Shown here: piece after piece, positions 9,704 through 22,146 of the stretch
Layout: each line of letters opens with the position of its first letter
Position numbering within the stretch: the stretch's first letter is position 1
DNA from: Isoetes taiwanensis
Lineage: Eukaryota > Streptophyta > Lycopodiopsida > Isoetales > Isoetaceae
Length of the DNA: 64,000 nt
Direction: 5' to 3'
Assembly: GCA_021234155.1 (NCBI GenBank)
Contig: JAJEKV010000004.1
Location: forward strand, 9,056,109 to 9,120,108
Translations under genes and position numbers: made by a program
The notes under the pieces: model-generated
Database searches by the model: none
Told to the model about the DNA's origin: nothing
The model's input: only the letters and a program-made list of their open reading frames with translations

Positions 9704-12700
9704 TCATGATTTTGCACACTCATATGGCATGGCTGCTTGTAATGACACAGGGTTGTTCAGCAAATGTACATCCTGCGGGAGAAGACGGTATTCTATTCCA
9801 AGTTCTTGGAAGTACTTCCTCAATTCCAGAAGAAGTTGGGACCTTCGTATCCACTTTTCGCCTACATTTTGGTGGTTCATTGTGTGACGAAGCCATAAAG
9901 CCATTTTCATGCCATTCATGTCCTCAATATCCATCAACACAACATGATGATCCACATACCAGTGATGAGTATGACTTTCAATGTACCTGTTTTGGAAATG
10001 TAACTCTTCAGTTTAAAGTAGTTGGTGACATTATATAAAATTGTTTTGTTTGTAGGGAGCGTACCTTGAAATTTTTTCCTTCAGTGCATCGATCTTCTCT
10101 GTTGGGGTTGAGATGTGAATGACAAAGTTGATTGCATCCCCCATATCTGGACTGCGGTAAAAATTGCTGATTGGCTTTGTTTGCAGTACACTATTAGGAT
10201 AATAAATTTTCTCGTTGTCATATCGCAGAAATACAGTAGTTAAGATATTCATTTCTTCGACCACCATCTGCACAAAAGGCTCTTATTGAATCTTGATCGA
10301 AGAAGATTAGCAGTTCTATCAACATGCATAAGTTACCGTCTCTAAAATGCACTGGGAATGCAGTAAAGAACGAACTTGTTACAAGTTCTTCCTAAAGCTT
10401 AGGCACCGTCTTGTGAATGATATGAAACTAGAATAGAAAGAAAAAACATGCGTTACATGCACATACCTGCACGCCATCGATGACACACCTGTCACCCACA
10501 TCAAATGGATGGACCACAAAGACAAAGATAATTCCCTCAAAGACTGTCTTACATGTGTTCCCAAACATGAACACTATGAGCAGCATTTGCGAGGAAACAA
10601 CAACAAGCAGTTTCGTAGTTGCAATTCCAAGTATTAGAAGCCAAATAACAGCGATAGCCACACCGACCAACACATTAACAACGCGATGAAGCTTATTCAC
10701 TGCAGTCTTTGTATCATTTAACGTGTAAGCAAGTGCTTTCCGGTCTTGATAAACATTTACCTGCCAAGCAATATGGGGGATTAACATGGCAGAGTTGAGT
10801 ATAGTAACATCACTTAGTTTTGTGCTTACTATGTATGGTATAGAAACTCTTAAAGCTGCACCTATATCTGTTAGTACAAGGTAGAGATGTCTTCATAAAG
10901 CTAATGAAATCACAAGTAAGTTGACCACATATTTTCTAGACAACTATGAACTTTTGAAGCCAGGAGGAATAATAGAAATCTCACTAGCCAATTGACCAGA
11001 GACTGTTTGGTAATCTTCCCAATATCAGCAGCACCGTCAAAGAGAGCAAATGCCTTTATGGCATCTGCTTCTGGCAAGAAACGCAAGAAGTCCTCCATCT
11101 CAATGTACCTGATTTCAGATGCAATGAGGCATTAGAAGACAGTCAATCATGAATAAATAGTGAAAGTAGTCAAGACTCTTACTTCTTCCCGGGCTTTGCG
11201 ACATTCTCAAAGATAGATCTTGCTGCTGCCTTGGCATGCCATTCGCTCTTGATTTCAGTACTTGTGCTTTCTGCCTCTTCTATTGTCTGTGCTAAGGTGG
11301 AGATCCTGGTCATTTTGACAATGTTGATCAACCGTTTCATATTCCAGGCTGAAACATTCCTCTGGTTAAGCTTTGTCAGCTCATCAATTGTAATAGTATT
11401 AATAGATTCATCTTTCTCCTTTGCTCCAGTCCTTTTCTCTTTGAGCAACTGGCTTCTACCAATCAGCCCACTTCTATTAGACCTTAAACTATCTATAGGA
11501 TTGATATGCATGGTGGGAATATCTGCTATCTTTGCACCTGCAGCCTTGAGACCTGCCACTACTTCGGAGATTTTATTCTCTTCAGCCTTGGATTTTTCAA
11601 TCTGCATGACCGGCGGGCCAGATAGGGTCTCAAGTATGTACTGATTAAAGAGAGATTCCTGAATTCTGTCAAAGTAGGTGCTAACATGGTAAGATGATGC
11701 CAGAACCTTGACCACAAGAGTCTTTCCCAACCATATAAATGCAGCTACCAGAAAGCAGATTAGTACCTTGCTAACATACGTCAGAGCTTTGCGATCATGA
11801 AAGGGAAGTTTAACTTTAGGATCAAGCAAAAGTCTCCAAGCAAGGAGCATAATAGCACACCATATACAATTTTGTACACTTTTATACAGGCCATACACAA
11901 AATAAAGGACCCGTTTGCGCAAGAGGAAGTTCATCTCAATAAAGAATACGAGAATTCTAATAATCCATCCCGATAAGAGCCTACCAGAAAATACTACCAG
12001 TATCAAAACAGCCCATTTCCAGAGAAGCAACCCCAGAACTTTGCGATGTTTCATGCACTTAAGGGTGATGCTGCAGACTAAACCTGAGATGATGATTATA
12101 AAGGCACCTACTTGGATGAAAAACCAAACATCCCATTGTTGAGTGCTGTACTTATTTGGCAGGTCTGCTCCTTTCAGAGGATCATCCTCTTCATCCTCTT
12201 CCTTAGCCAAAGGACCTGTTTTCCCAATCAAACCAGAACGTCCTGGATGCTGCTGCACGCCAGAACGCAAAATGGTGGATTTAAAGGTATTCTGCACTGA
12301 TTCTGTTGGAGGTTTCGGTTCTGCCATTCGAGACTTACTTGGAACTTTAACATAGCGGCTAGAAGACAACCTAACTGGGGATTTCACAATCTCCACTGAG
12401 CCTTCACGTGGTAGAGAGTACTCTGCTTCCTGATGCATTTGATCACGGTTTTCACTTACAGCTGATAGCTTTCTTTGAATGCAGACAGCTTCGGGAGCCA
12501 ATGCCTGCAAACCTTCCACATCAATGTCCAAACTAATCTGGCCAGACCGCCTCTGTTTATGCAAAAACTCTTCAATAAGTCTTGTTGGGGGATCCAAAGA
12601 AGTAACTCCAAACTCGAAACTAGGACTGCTCTGCATTGGTATCCGATCATCGCCGTTGTGGAATGCACATTCAAGGTCGGCTCCAAAATCATAGCTGCCC

Positions 12701-12768
12701 CTGCACTGCAATGGCACACCATTGCCAAGCTTTTTTTGTTCTGCTTCGCTTTGTTTTGCAAGCTCCAT
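9704..12768 (-). CDS. MscS-like mechanosensitive ion channel (MSL10-type)
   Basis: Five exons, read on the minus strand: 12768-11183, 11108-10985, 10760-10467, 10267-10065 and 9986-9704. All introns are GT-AG and the exons join in frame to 829 codons plus stop, somewhat longer than Arabidopsis MSL10. The start ATG (CCAAATGG context) is the first in the frame. Residues 1-210 are a hydrophilic, probably cytosolic N-terminus with an acidic patch (KEEDEEDD). Hydrophobic segments lie near 213-236, 245-276, 287-315 and 331-356. Exon 3 carries the last two (about 598-618 and 620-655), with the pore-lining helix followed by HPFDVGDRCVIDG, the start of the MscS beta domain; exons 4-5 complete it (EEMNILTTVF, KPISNFYRSP). 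Families of this kind gate in response to membrane tension, are anion-preferring, and for MSL4-10 sit in the plasma membrane. No lesions were seen. Confidence 0.95.
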
Positions 12769-13979
12769 TTGGTGTTTTGGACTGGACTGGACTGCACTGC
12801 TTGTCTAACGCATGCAACAGGGGGAATATATACTGCATGTGGGGCGCCCACAAACAAGCAAACGCCTGTAAAATCTAGTGTATGTGAACGCGACTTCCTA
12901 GAAGATTCAAACAGCACCCGCACTAGCCGACGCCTGTGCAGCATGTCATGCCTTTGCAGAGCATCTGAGCATACGTTTTGGTCCATCCCACGCTTATATG
13001 GCATGCTTAAGTTCGACAACAGAAACTTATTTCTCACCTGTCACATTCTGTCAAACACCACATGTTAAAAAACTTGCCAAAGTCAGCGACTTTCCAAATT
13101 GAGCCAACACATTACAGACTTCACATCACCCCTTTTTCCATTTTCATGTGCTACTCACATGAGAAATTTTTTTCCCCTGTGCTGCTTCAGCGGGGGAGCT
13201 ATTTTCAGCTGTTGATTGTTTTGAGAATTTTTTTTTCCCTGTGTTGCTTGAGGGAGGAGCTATTTTTCAGCTGTTGATTGTTCTCCTCCCCGCAACAATA
13301 TTTCTCCATATGAGTCCCCCATCAACCTAATGTAGCTATCACATGGGTAAGCTTTTCTGCGGGGGCTGAAGCCTTGTTGCCCCACGCTGAACTCCTGAAC
13401 CCCACAGCCGTTCACATGCTGCTGATCTCTCTTGTGTGGAAATTTTTTTGTCCAGTGTGCTGAATTCACCGGGCTTGTTAAGCAGTGCCTCAGCTCGGCA
13501 TAAAATTCCGACTCAGCTCTCGTGCCGTGAGCGACGCGATGCTGAATAAAATTTTCTAAGCTGTTGATGACCAGCCCAACGCTGTTTCAGCACTGGAAAA
13601 AAACTTCGTCATGTGAACGGCCCATAAGAAATCAAGAGATTGTCTTCAGTCAATCCCACGGGAGTGTCCCCAGGATTGTTTTGTCTTATGCCAATCATCC
13701 CACAGGACTGTCCACAGGATTGTTTTGTCTTATGCTAATCATGTTGATTGTGTTTGTGTTATGCTAGTCATGTGGGTTGTGTTGTGTCTAAGCTCATCTG
13801 GTGTTCAAGGTGGGGTTTTAAATCCTCGCTTTGACAAATTGTTTCTATTACCAATCTTTTCCTCTATTTTAGTTTAGTGGTATTTTTATCATGTACGTGG
13901 AGAGCAGCGGTCATCTTTGCTTGCATTCAAAAATGGACCTGCACTATAATCATCTTGAAGCCAACCTGCTTCGGAATTC
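12769..13979. other. upstream region of the MSL gene; two small tandem duplications
   Basis: This interval should contain the MSL promoter and 5' UTR; no core element could be assigned with confidence. A ~80-bp imperfect tandem duplication built on GAGCTATTTTCAGCTGTTGA lies at about 13158-13283, with T-runs before each copy. A ~50-bp one built on CAGGATTGTTTTGTCTTATG lies at about 13660-13745, with a third weaker copy. No protein-coding exon was recognised. Confidence 0.5.
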
Positions 13980-14315
13980 AGGTTGGCCTAGGCTAGGGAC
14001 CCCTAGCTTTTGCAATCGCACCTACAGCTTTTCCGGAGGCACAGTATCAAAGGCTTTGGCAAAGTCTACGAAGCAGCAATACAAGTCCTATCTATGGTTC
14101 CTGATGTCCTCAATCAGTGTTCGCAACGTGAAGATGTAGTCAATGGTTGAGTACCGGAGCTTGAATCATGCATGTGTTAGGGTCCACACTTCTGTCGTCT
14201 CGGCCCAGCCAGTCAACTGCTACTCGAGAATTTCGGCTAGCAATTTGGCGAACACTGAACTGACTATGATCGTCTGGTAATTGGCTAGGTAATGTAGGTC
14301 ACTTGCTTTGTAGAT
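13980..14315 (-). pseudogene. RTE-like LINE reverse transcriptase fragment
   Basis: Minus-strand reading gives conserved non-LTR RT blocks broken by stops and a frameshift. In order they are YQTIIVSSVFAKLLAEILE, then TIDYIFTLRTLIEDIRNH, then CCFVDFAKAFDTVPPEKL, where FVDFAKAFDT is the RT catalytic block A with its first aspartate. This wording is that of RTE-type rather than L1-type plant LINEs. Only the finger and early palm parts remain (about 110 residues), with no endonuclease and no YADD box. Confidence 0.8.
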
Positions 14316-14317
14316 AA

Positions 14318-14380
14318 CAGAATAGTTTGTTATTGTCCGCGAAGACTAATCGGCCTATGGGACCCAATAAAAAGAGCGCT
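14318..14380 (-). mobile_element. LINE/SINE-like 3' end, decayed copy
   Basis: The minus strand reads GGGTCCCATAGGCCGATTAG then TCTTCGCGGAC, matching the 3'-end block seen at 48.98 and 23.7 kb. It directly abuts the start of the RTE RT fragment, so either one inserted into the other or an internal deletion joined them. No tail microsatellite is left. Confidence 0.45.
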
Positions 14381-15262
14381 ATAGGGCATTCATCATTCAT
14401 TATAAAGAGTGCTATGTGGAAGTACAAAAAGCTTTGTCCATATAAAGTTCTGGGCATCTCCAAAGCTCTTAATAATCTATTTAAGATGACCAAAGATGAC
14501 CTGGCTTGACACTCACATATGAGGCAAACAAGCCCATCAAAATGTCACATTTGTATTTTTGTTCAATGCATCTCTTTATAGACAAAATTACCATGCTTCA
14601 AGAAAGCATTCTTCGTGATAAATGATTATACAACGCACTTATTTCTTTCTTCCAGTCTGTAAATGGCTACTATAATTTGGCAGAAAAAGAGACACCATTT
14701 GGTCCATTGCCAACAAAGCCGCATTATTGTGGTCCATTGCAATTATCATGTAATCTTTGTAGATCATTACGATTTGTTTACAGTGGAAGAAAAAAGTTAG
14801 TGTTGTTCTAATGCTATTGTCTGCTCACGTGTTACTGCAATTCTCGACTGCATGTTTCAGTCTGTCATGTTTAAGGGCTGAGCTGAGCGAAAATTTGGGA
14901 ATAAAATGCAGGCCTAGAAGGAGGCGATATTCATTCATGAGCAGTCTGATGTGATGCATATTGACAATTATGTATATGATGAGTTGCAAAGAATACCAAC
15001 AAACTTATTTCGTATAGCATATTTAGGGTCTAAAAAACAGGATTTATGTTTTTATACGATTGAACATCTCATGGAGTCGTCTAAAGTGTCAACCTTCTGC
15101 CTTCCGCTAAGGTACATAAAGAGACTTGGCACGCATTGTAGCTCAACCAAAAAGCTTGTGCATTAGTTTGCGATCTTAGAAAATGGCTGGTCCGGACTTT
15201 AGAAATGTAAAAACACCTCTCTATGGCCCATGTGCACTTATTGTTTTATATTCTAAATAAGA
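14381..15262. other. intergenic DNA, nothing recognised
   Basis: AT-rich sequence without convincing reading frames, repeats or transposon ends on either strand. Confidence 0.55.
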
Positions 15263-15437
15263 TTCTGGGAAGGGACTCGCGAGAGACACAAAACTGGCCG
15301 ATAGGCTTGTCATTCATCACAGCAGCAGTATACAATGTGTGGAAAACTAGGGAGAGAGAGAGGGGATAGCCGACCATAGGAACAATATCGGACTACCCCC
15401 TAAAAAGAAATTTGCCAAGGCAAAATAAAAGGGTAAT

Positions 15438-15514
15438 GGCGACAACTTCTCATCGGGATAAAAAACCCCGCCCTTTCGGGTTTTCGAGGAAAACCCTAAT
15501 GAGAAATGGTCGCC
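15438..15514. other. 77-bp imperfect hairpin
   Basis: Nested inverted repeats pair GGCGAC (15438-15443) with GTCGCC (15509-15514), TTCTCAT (15447-15453) with ATGAGAA (15499-15505), and AAAACCC (15462-15468) with GGGTTTT (15478-15484). Symmetric three-base interruptions separate the outer stems. It lies about 175 bp inside unit A. Confidence 0.7.
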
Positions 15515-15831
15515 AACAACCTTGAATGTGTTGCCTGGAGAACGGAGAGAAACGAGTTGATGGCGAACGCAAAATAGAGCACGACCCCAGCAAACGGCGA
15601 AAACCTCCCCCGAATGTGTCCATGGAGAACCGAAGGAGAGGGGTGATGGCGAACAGAAATAGAGCAGAACCCCAGCAGACGGCGAAAAACGACGGAATCC
15701 TGCAAGCAATACCAAAAAACTCCCAAAAAGAACACCCGTAAATGGTCAGAGAAAACAAACAGCACAAGCTGCACCAAGAAGGTCCGAAAATGAAAACAGA
15801 GGAAAAAAAGAACATAACAGAAAAAGATAGC

Positions 15832-16105
15832 ATCACCCATAGGGTGGAAAAAGCATCACCCAGCAGGTGGAGAACCACTATGTAAAAACATGCATCACCC
15901 TCGAGGTGGAAATAAACAGCATAAAGCATCACCCAGCGGGTGGAGAACCATTATGTAAAAATATGCATCACCCTCGAGGTGGAAATAAATAGCATCACCT
16001 GCAGGTGGAGAACAACACAACAAGAGGGCAATGGAACAGAAACATAAGAATAGCAGGGCGATGGAACAGAAACATAAGAATAGCAACACTCACAGGTGGA
16101 GAACA
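15832..16105. repeat. array of short CACC...GGTG hairpins
   Basis: Repeated GCATCACCC-NNNN-GGTGGA modules have self-complementary arms but variable loops: CACCC-ATA-GGGTG, CACCC-AGCA-GGTG, CACCC-TCGA-GGTG, CACCC-AGCG-GGTG, CACC-TGCA-GGTG. They occur near 15832, 15853, 15893, 15926, 15966 and 15994, with a weaker one near 16090 and two more near 17563 and 17583 in unit B. The arms stay complementary while the loops differ. Confidence 0.7.
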
Positions 16106-18028
16106 ACAAAGAGGCATGAACAACAAAAAATACAAATGAAAAGACTCATGCGCCGCCGCCAGTAGGGAAGGGAGGGAAGCCACGAGGAGAGGAGAAGAAG
16201 AGCTCTTTGTGAGAAGACGCCGATAACCGAGCCAAAATGAAAATGGCCTAATATAGGGCGTCGTCCCCTTCGAATGGCGATCCGATGGCTCGGATCGATG
16301 GGATTCTGGGAAGGGACTCGCGAGAGACACAAAACCGGCCGACTACCAAAGGACTTCCTCAACTATAAGCCTAGTCGTTGCGAAACCTCCAGGTGAAGCC
16401 GATAGCAAGAAGAAGAGAATGGAGAGGAGCGAAAAAGAGGGCCGCCGGACGGAGGATCGAAGAGATGATAGGAACCGGTAGAAATTAGGCGCTGAAGGAT
16501 AGTGATGGGGCATGCGAATGAAGGCAAGCGAGCTAAAGAAATCGTATGACCACGGGCAAATTGGTCTCGTTTGGAGTGGCAGGAGGAGAAAGGAAACCAG
16601 GGTCCGAAAAGTCTGGAAGCTACACGTTGACGAGAACCAGCAGCGCGAGCGAGCCGTGGGGGAGAAAACGAAGCTGAAGAAGAAGAGCCGGAAGCGCCTG
16701 CTATGGACGGTATCAGCTCAATGACCTGAAAAAGGAAAGGACATTAGAGAAAAAACAATGAAAAGAAAAGCACGCCGCCATGATGACGAAGCACCCCGGC
16801 AACAAGGCGATGAAAAAACAAACCACGTTAACGCGTACAATGCACATATGATATGAATGCAGATCACGGACTGTCAATATTCGGGAAAAGAGGTCAAACC
16901 ATAAACCAGATAAAGGAAGATGAATATCAAGAGTGGTAAGGTGAACCTAAAAAGCAACGTCTCAAAGCTTACCAATACAAGACAAACACCAACGTAATGA
17001 GCATTTCAGGAGGAATGTCAATAAGAAAAAAGAGGTTGACAACAAAAAGTCTAAAGCAAAGAAGTTGATAATGAGGAGAGTGAAAATGCCAAGGTCCGGT
17101 TCAGGGTAGCATAGGAGAAATGTGTAGTGATGTCAGAAGACAAATACCATATGCAAAAAGCCATGAATAAAGGCCCCAATAGGAAAACAAACTGTGGCAA
17201 AGAGAATGTAGACATACTAGCACCGAGCAAAAGGAAGGTCAAGAAGGAAACTAAAGGTAATTCGGAGCACAACGTAAAAGAAAAATGAGGCGTAACTTCA
17301 TAAACTATAAGCCCAGCCACCGCGAAACCGCCAGGTGTCGAGTCAGGTGACGAAGCGCGTAGCGAGGGTGAGACGAAGAGGAGTGCCAACGACCGTGAGC
17401 GCGAGAAGAATGGGAACATGTAGAAGGCACCCATTAACGATTAAGGAGAACAAGAATGTGCATAATGGTGAAACGACAAACTGCAAAACTACAAGCACCC
17501 AAATTGATGTGAGCGATTAGAAATGAGAAAAAATCAACAATTCATGAAAAAAGAGGGGATAGCATCACGGGGTGGAGAAAAGCATCACCCAGCGGGTGGA
17601 AGAAAACACATGATAAACAGAAATTTGTGTCCAAATATAGCTAAATAGCAAATATGATGTATAAGGGTAGCACAATGCATAATGATAGCGAGCTACAAAT
17701 GAAGTCCCCAAAAAAGACAATAAAGTTATGTTTTAAGCCCAAGGATAAATACGAGAAAAGAGGAATGCAAGCCAATGAACAAATCAACAAGAAAATAACC
17801 ACGGACAAGAGCCCAACGGCTAGAAAAAGTGTAAAACACGATCGCCTTAATAACAACATGAACAATGCTATAATCCCCAAAACCACATCAGATTATATAC
17901 CGACAGAAAGCAGGATACGAAAAATGATCGAGTGAGCAGGGCAAAATAGTGGACGAAGCTCCCCATAACTAAAAAAATCAAGGAAAGAATATACAATATG
18001 AAAATACGACATGAAGTTTAAACCAATG

Positions 18029-18521
18029 AGGTGAATAGGCTTCAAAGGATAAATATGGTGCAAAAGAGCTCGCAAATGCAAAAACATGACAAAGTGCAAA
18101 AAACATGGCAAAGAGAAGAACGTGAAAGGTTGAATGAGTATAAGGAAGTGCCAAACGCAACATGCGGCGTATCCAGAAAAAGCTAAATAGTACAAATGTC
18201 GTGTAATACTAAGGCCAGAAAACCAAAAACTGAAAAGAACAATGGCAAGAACACAACGCCAAACGACAAGGTGCCAAATAGTACTTAAAAGAGGTCAAAC
18301 CATAAACCAGATAAAGGAAGATGAATATCAAGAGTGCTAAGGTGAGAGTGGAATTCATGAGGTGAATAGGCTTCAAAGGATAAATATGGTGCAAAAGAGC
18401 TCGCAAATGCAAAAACATGACAAAGTGCAAAAAACATGGCAAAGAGAAGAATGTGAAAGGTTGAATGAGTATAAGGAAGTGCCAAACGCAACATGCGACG
18501 TATCCAGAAAAAGCTAAATAG
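18029..18521. repeat. 160-bp direct repeat pair inside unit B
   Basis: Copies at about 18029-18190 and 18359-18521 share GAGGTGAATAGGCTTCAAAG through AGAAAAAGCTAAATAG with only a few differences. The spacer includes a second copy of the ACCATAAACCAGATAAAGG block first seen near 16900. Confidence 0.8.
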
Positions 18522-19489
18522 GACTCGGTAGCCCCTAGCAACGAGGGTCATAAGATCACTAAGGGACATCGACATTATCGCTACATTGTCTCTACATTGG
18601 CTCTACATTGTTTCTATCAGGGACATATGTACACAGTCCAAAAGAGTCGATTCATGATAAATAACCAATCCCCCTATAGAAAATGGAAAATACCCACATT
18701 CATGTATCTAGATAAAATTGAGTAAGCCACCACGTGATGAAAAAGTGGCAGAGATATCGGTCCACCAACCTAAAGCCCATAAAGAACCAATAGAAGAAAT
18801 ATCATCGAACACATAAAATGCATGTATCTAAGCAACGGAGGAGCCATAGCCCATAAAAAAATCAATAGAATAAAAATCATCTAGCACATAGAAAAAATGC
18901 ATGTATCTAAGCAAAATGAAGGAACCACCATATGATACAAAAAATGTTTCCATTGATCGTATTCTAAGACAAGAAACCGTCAAAGAGTAGGTCCCATTAT
19001 GTCTAGCAATGTCAAAGGCAACTCTAGATGCGAAAACAAGAAGAGAACCCGGTATAGTACTCATAAGAACCATCAAAAATCAATAATCGTAAAAGAATAC
19101 TACAAAGGAACTTACCATAGTAAATATGTGAACAACAAGCATCGACATGACCCTAAGCAAAAAAAACCCCAATATATGGAATACTTGGAACACAAGCCAT
19201 GTAGCAATATTGAAATAACTAAGATGGCATACACAAGTCAGGTAACAATATTTAAACAATCAGACAATGAGACATAAAAAGACAAAGTGCAACCTGGCAA
19301 ATGTGGTGAATAAATCTCGGGCAATCAAAAGAATGAAACCATGAGAATGCAGCATATAAAATAGAAAAACAATAGCACAGCCCGAGGAAACAACACATAG
19401 GCCACAGAAAGAAACTAAAGTAAAAATGCGGGCCAGAACATAAACAAGAAAATCAACCGGAATAACCCAGACAACTGTTGAAGAGTGCG

Positions 19490-20110
19490 GTGCATCAAAA
19501 AACAAGATAAACCACAAGTGCAAAAAACAAAACCCAATAACTAGGGGAAACCTAGAATGTAGAAGATAATACCACCCGAATAACGTATACCACCTGAGCC
19601 AAGTGTAGTGCATCACACATAAGATACAAACACAAGTGCAAAAGATAAAACCCAAACCACCATGGGGAAATCCTAAACACAGAAAAGAATGCCACATATA
19701 ACCACATGGGAACCACAATATAAAAAATAACATACAAAAGAGATACATGTCGGAGAAATAACACGCAATGGAGGCCATACTGCAACCTACCATGGAATGC
19801 ATCAATGTAAAAAAGACAAATGCAACCCGGGAGATGGTGGCCCCAAATCTATAGGCAATAAAAAGATAATAAACCAAGAGACTGCAGCGTAGAATTATGA
19901 AAACAAGACAACATCCCAAGTAAACGACCACAAGACGAAACGAGGTAAAAAATGAGCCAGAACATAAACAAGAGAAAAAAGGAGATCATAGACCCATGGT
20001 GCATCGAATCCACGATAAAAACACAAGTGCAAAGAAGAAAAATCCGAAAACAACCATGAAAAAGCCTCAAATTCAAAGGATAATGTCACATATATAAAAA
20101 CTAGATGTCC
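19490..20110. repeat. three diverged ~100-bp repeats inside unit B
   Basis: Units near 19490, 19609 and 19999 share GTGCATC, ACAAGTGCAAA, CAAAACCC/AAAATCC, ACCATG and TGCCACATATA/TGTCACATATA in the same order. Identity is modest. The spacing is irregular, suggesting old dispersed rather than strictly tandem copies. Confidence 0.5.
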
Positions 20111-22146
20111 ATCAACTTGGAAAAGGTAACATACGAAAGAGATAACATGGGAGGGAAAAACCACCCCCTAAAACAAAAGCCCCTAGATGCCTCATATTCT
20201 AATGCAATTATGAATAAGACATGAGAAAAACATAACAATCGAAAACCCCGCATAGGAAAAAGAAAAGGGACACCCAAATGATAGAAAATATAATGTAAAT
20301 GTGACTCGTAATTCCCTCCGAGGGTATATGTAAAGGGGGCATAAGATAACCTATGTAACCATTATAAAAAATCAAAGGCTATGAAAAGGCCATGATAAGT
20401 AAAATAGGGAGCATAAGACAAATAGTAACCGATGGAGAAAATATGTTGAAAAGAGGAACAAACGCCAGATAAATGAGATGATCCAATGAATATAGGCAAA
20501 TGATCATGCATATCGTAGAGTCAAAAGTCCCAGTAAGCACAAATGAGAAGAAAAAGATGCCAAACCCATAACGAAATGCAAATACCAAACCCAATCCTCA
20601 TGAACAATAGTTGAAAATAATTATGTAGGCAGCGAACTAAAACATAAAACGACTTGAACAATATAAAAATTGTGAGCCAGAAGCGAGGCTGGACATTGGG
20701 ATGGCAAAGGAGGCTAGAGAAGTGACGTGTAGCAACTTACAAGGGAACTAACACACTATAAAGGTGTAAAGCCATAATGAACTGAAAAGTCGATAAAAAT
20801 GTGGTGGTTGACAATAACCTAGGAGGTAGTTGGAAGTTGAAATGAAATGGTGAACGTGTATCACAACAAAAGTGCAAACCTAGAATGTAACATTAAAATG
20901 AAGTGCAAACCTCGAATGTAACAGAAGAGTTCGAACCAGCATCTACAACTAAGGCGGCCAACGCCCTGCCCAAGGAACTATCCATCCATGAGGGACATAA
21001 AAATGTCATTTCTGCATAACCGTTGTGAGAAAAAAAAACCAGGGAAGAAGCAGCTGGACCTGTAGCTGTAGAGAAAAGGGCGAGCCATCTACAGACTATG
21101 GCAAAAAATGAGATTGGTCGAGCTGGGTGGAATTAGCGGCATGCAGCAACCCTAAATAAATTTGAAATCGCCGAGGCGGTCGGCTTTAGGGAGTGAAGGC
21201 AGGAAAAGGATATAAGGAAAAGGCGGCGACCTGCTTGCTCACAGGCGATCTGCTACAACACAGGCGGACCAATAACGATGCAGCATCAACACTCTGTCGA
21301 ATGCTCCAGCGACCACATCCACTCCAGATTCGGTTCTTGACTGCGCAGATTTCCAGCTGTAAAATAAAGGCAGGACAATGGGCGAGAAGAAGAGGCTGTA
21401 ACAGAAACCACAGACATGGGTCAGCAACCAAATGGCCGGAAACCGCCTCGGCTATGCCAGATCTTGACAAGTACAGAAGAGAGGATAAGAAAAAAGAAGG
21501 AAACGAAATTAGAGAGCATGCTCGAATGATTGCACACAGCCGAATCCAGAGCGGCATTGAAAACCCTTGTCTTTGCAAAACCAATTGTATAATCGCCATC
21601 TTCCATGGAAAGATTCAATTCCTGAGATGCACCAAGATTTGTCTTTGCTCCATAGCGCCTTGCATGTATCAATAGCAACCGAGAAAATCCATACCTTTAA
21701 TCGAAACCTCCATCCATACATGAGCAGAGCCCCCAAGGAAACTAAACCACAAAAAACACCAGCAAACCATAAGAGGATCTTCAAAAAACACGGTATGAAA
21801 AGTCAGCTCGAGGAACATCCGAACATGCAAGATAGTAGTTGGTGCACATGAAATGGCATGCACCATCAGAAACGAAAATGAATCAGAAAGAAAACGGATT
21901 TTGGATAGGAAGAAAAGCAGGAGGGGATGAAGACAGGTCGGATGGGCTGAAATGACGCCGAAGTATCGAGGATAAGCAGGGAGGATAGGCAAGAAAGCAA
22001 GGGACAACTGAGAGTATGAATAAGCCACGAGAGGAGAAGAAGAGCTGATGTGAGAAGACGCCGATAACCGAGCCAAAATGAAAATGGCCTAATATAGGCG
22101 CTCGTCCTTTCCCAGAATGGCGATCCGATGGCTCGGATCGATGGGA

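Larger units (their letters stand above)
15263..16303 (+). mobile_element. non-coding element, unit A of a head-to-tail pair
   Basis: The unit starts TTCTGGGAAGGGACTCGCGA and ends CTCGGATCGATGGGA. The same start recurs at 16304 and the same last ~125 bp recurs at 22022-22146, so unit A (1.04 kb) and unit B share both ends but little of their interior. No protein is encoded. Near the 3' end is a 7-bp hairpin (GATCCGA-TGGC-TCGGATC, 16279-16296) seven bases from the terminus. There are no terminal inverted repeats and no target duplication. A terminal hairpin with no TSD and head-to-tail copies recalls Helitrons, but the CTRR 3' end is missing, so the class is open. Confidence 0.5.
16304..22146 (+). 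mobile_element. non-coding element, unit B of a head-to-tail pair
   Basis: A 5.8 kb unit with the same ends as unit A, immediately following it. The plus strand is strikingly A- and G-rich throughout. Open frames exist only on the minus strand and translate to F/L/C/Y-rich strings with no recognisable domain, as expected of pyrimidine-rich non-coding DNA. Internal repeats include 16355-16410 versus 17287-17345 (AACTATAAGCC then GCGAAACC...CCAGGTG), 16893-16965 versus 18293-18345, and 18029-18190 versus 18359-18521. No RT, integrase, helicase, HUH or transposase motif was found. A non-autonomous element, such as a Helitron-like or large retrotransposon derivative, is the best guess. Confidence 0.45.

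Noticed and set aside
12475-13068. 197-codon plus frame overlapping the start of the MSL gene
   Set aside because: Largely antisense to the MSL first exon, with no domain; the minus-strand exon structure explains the region.
19260-19931. 223-codon open frame on the minus strand inside unit B
   Set aside because: Composition is dominated by F, L, C and Y, as expected from translating a pyrimidine-rich strand. No domain, and neighbouring repeats cross it without regard to frame.
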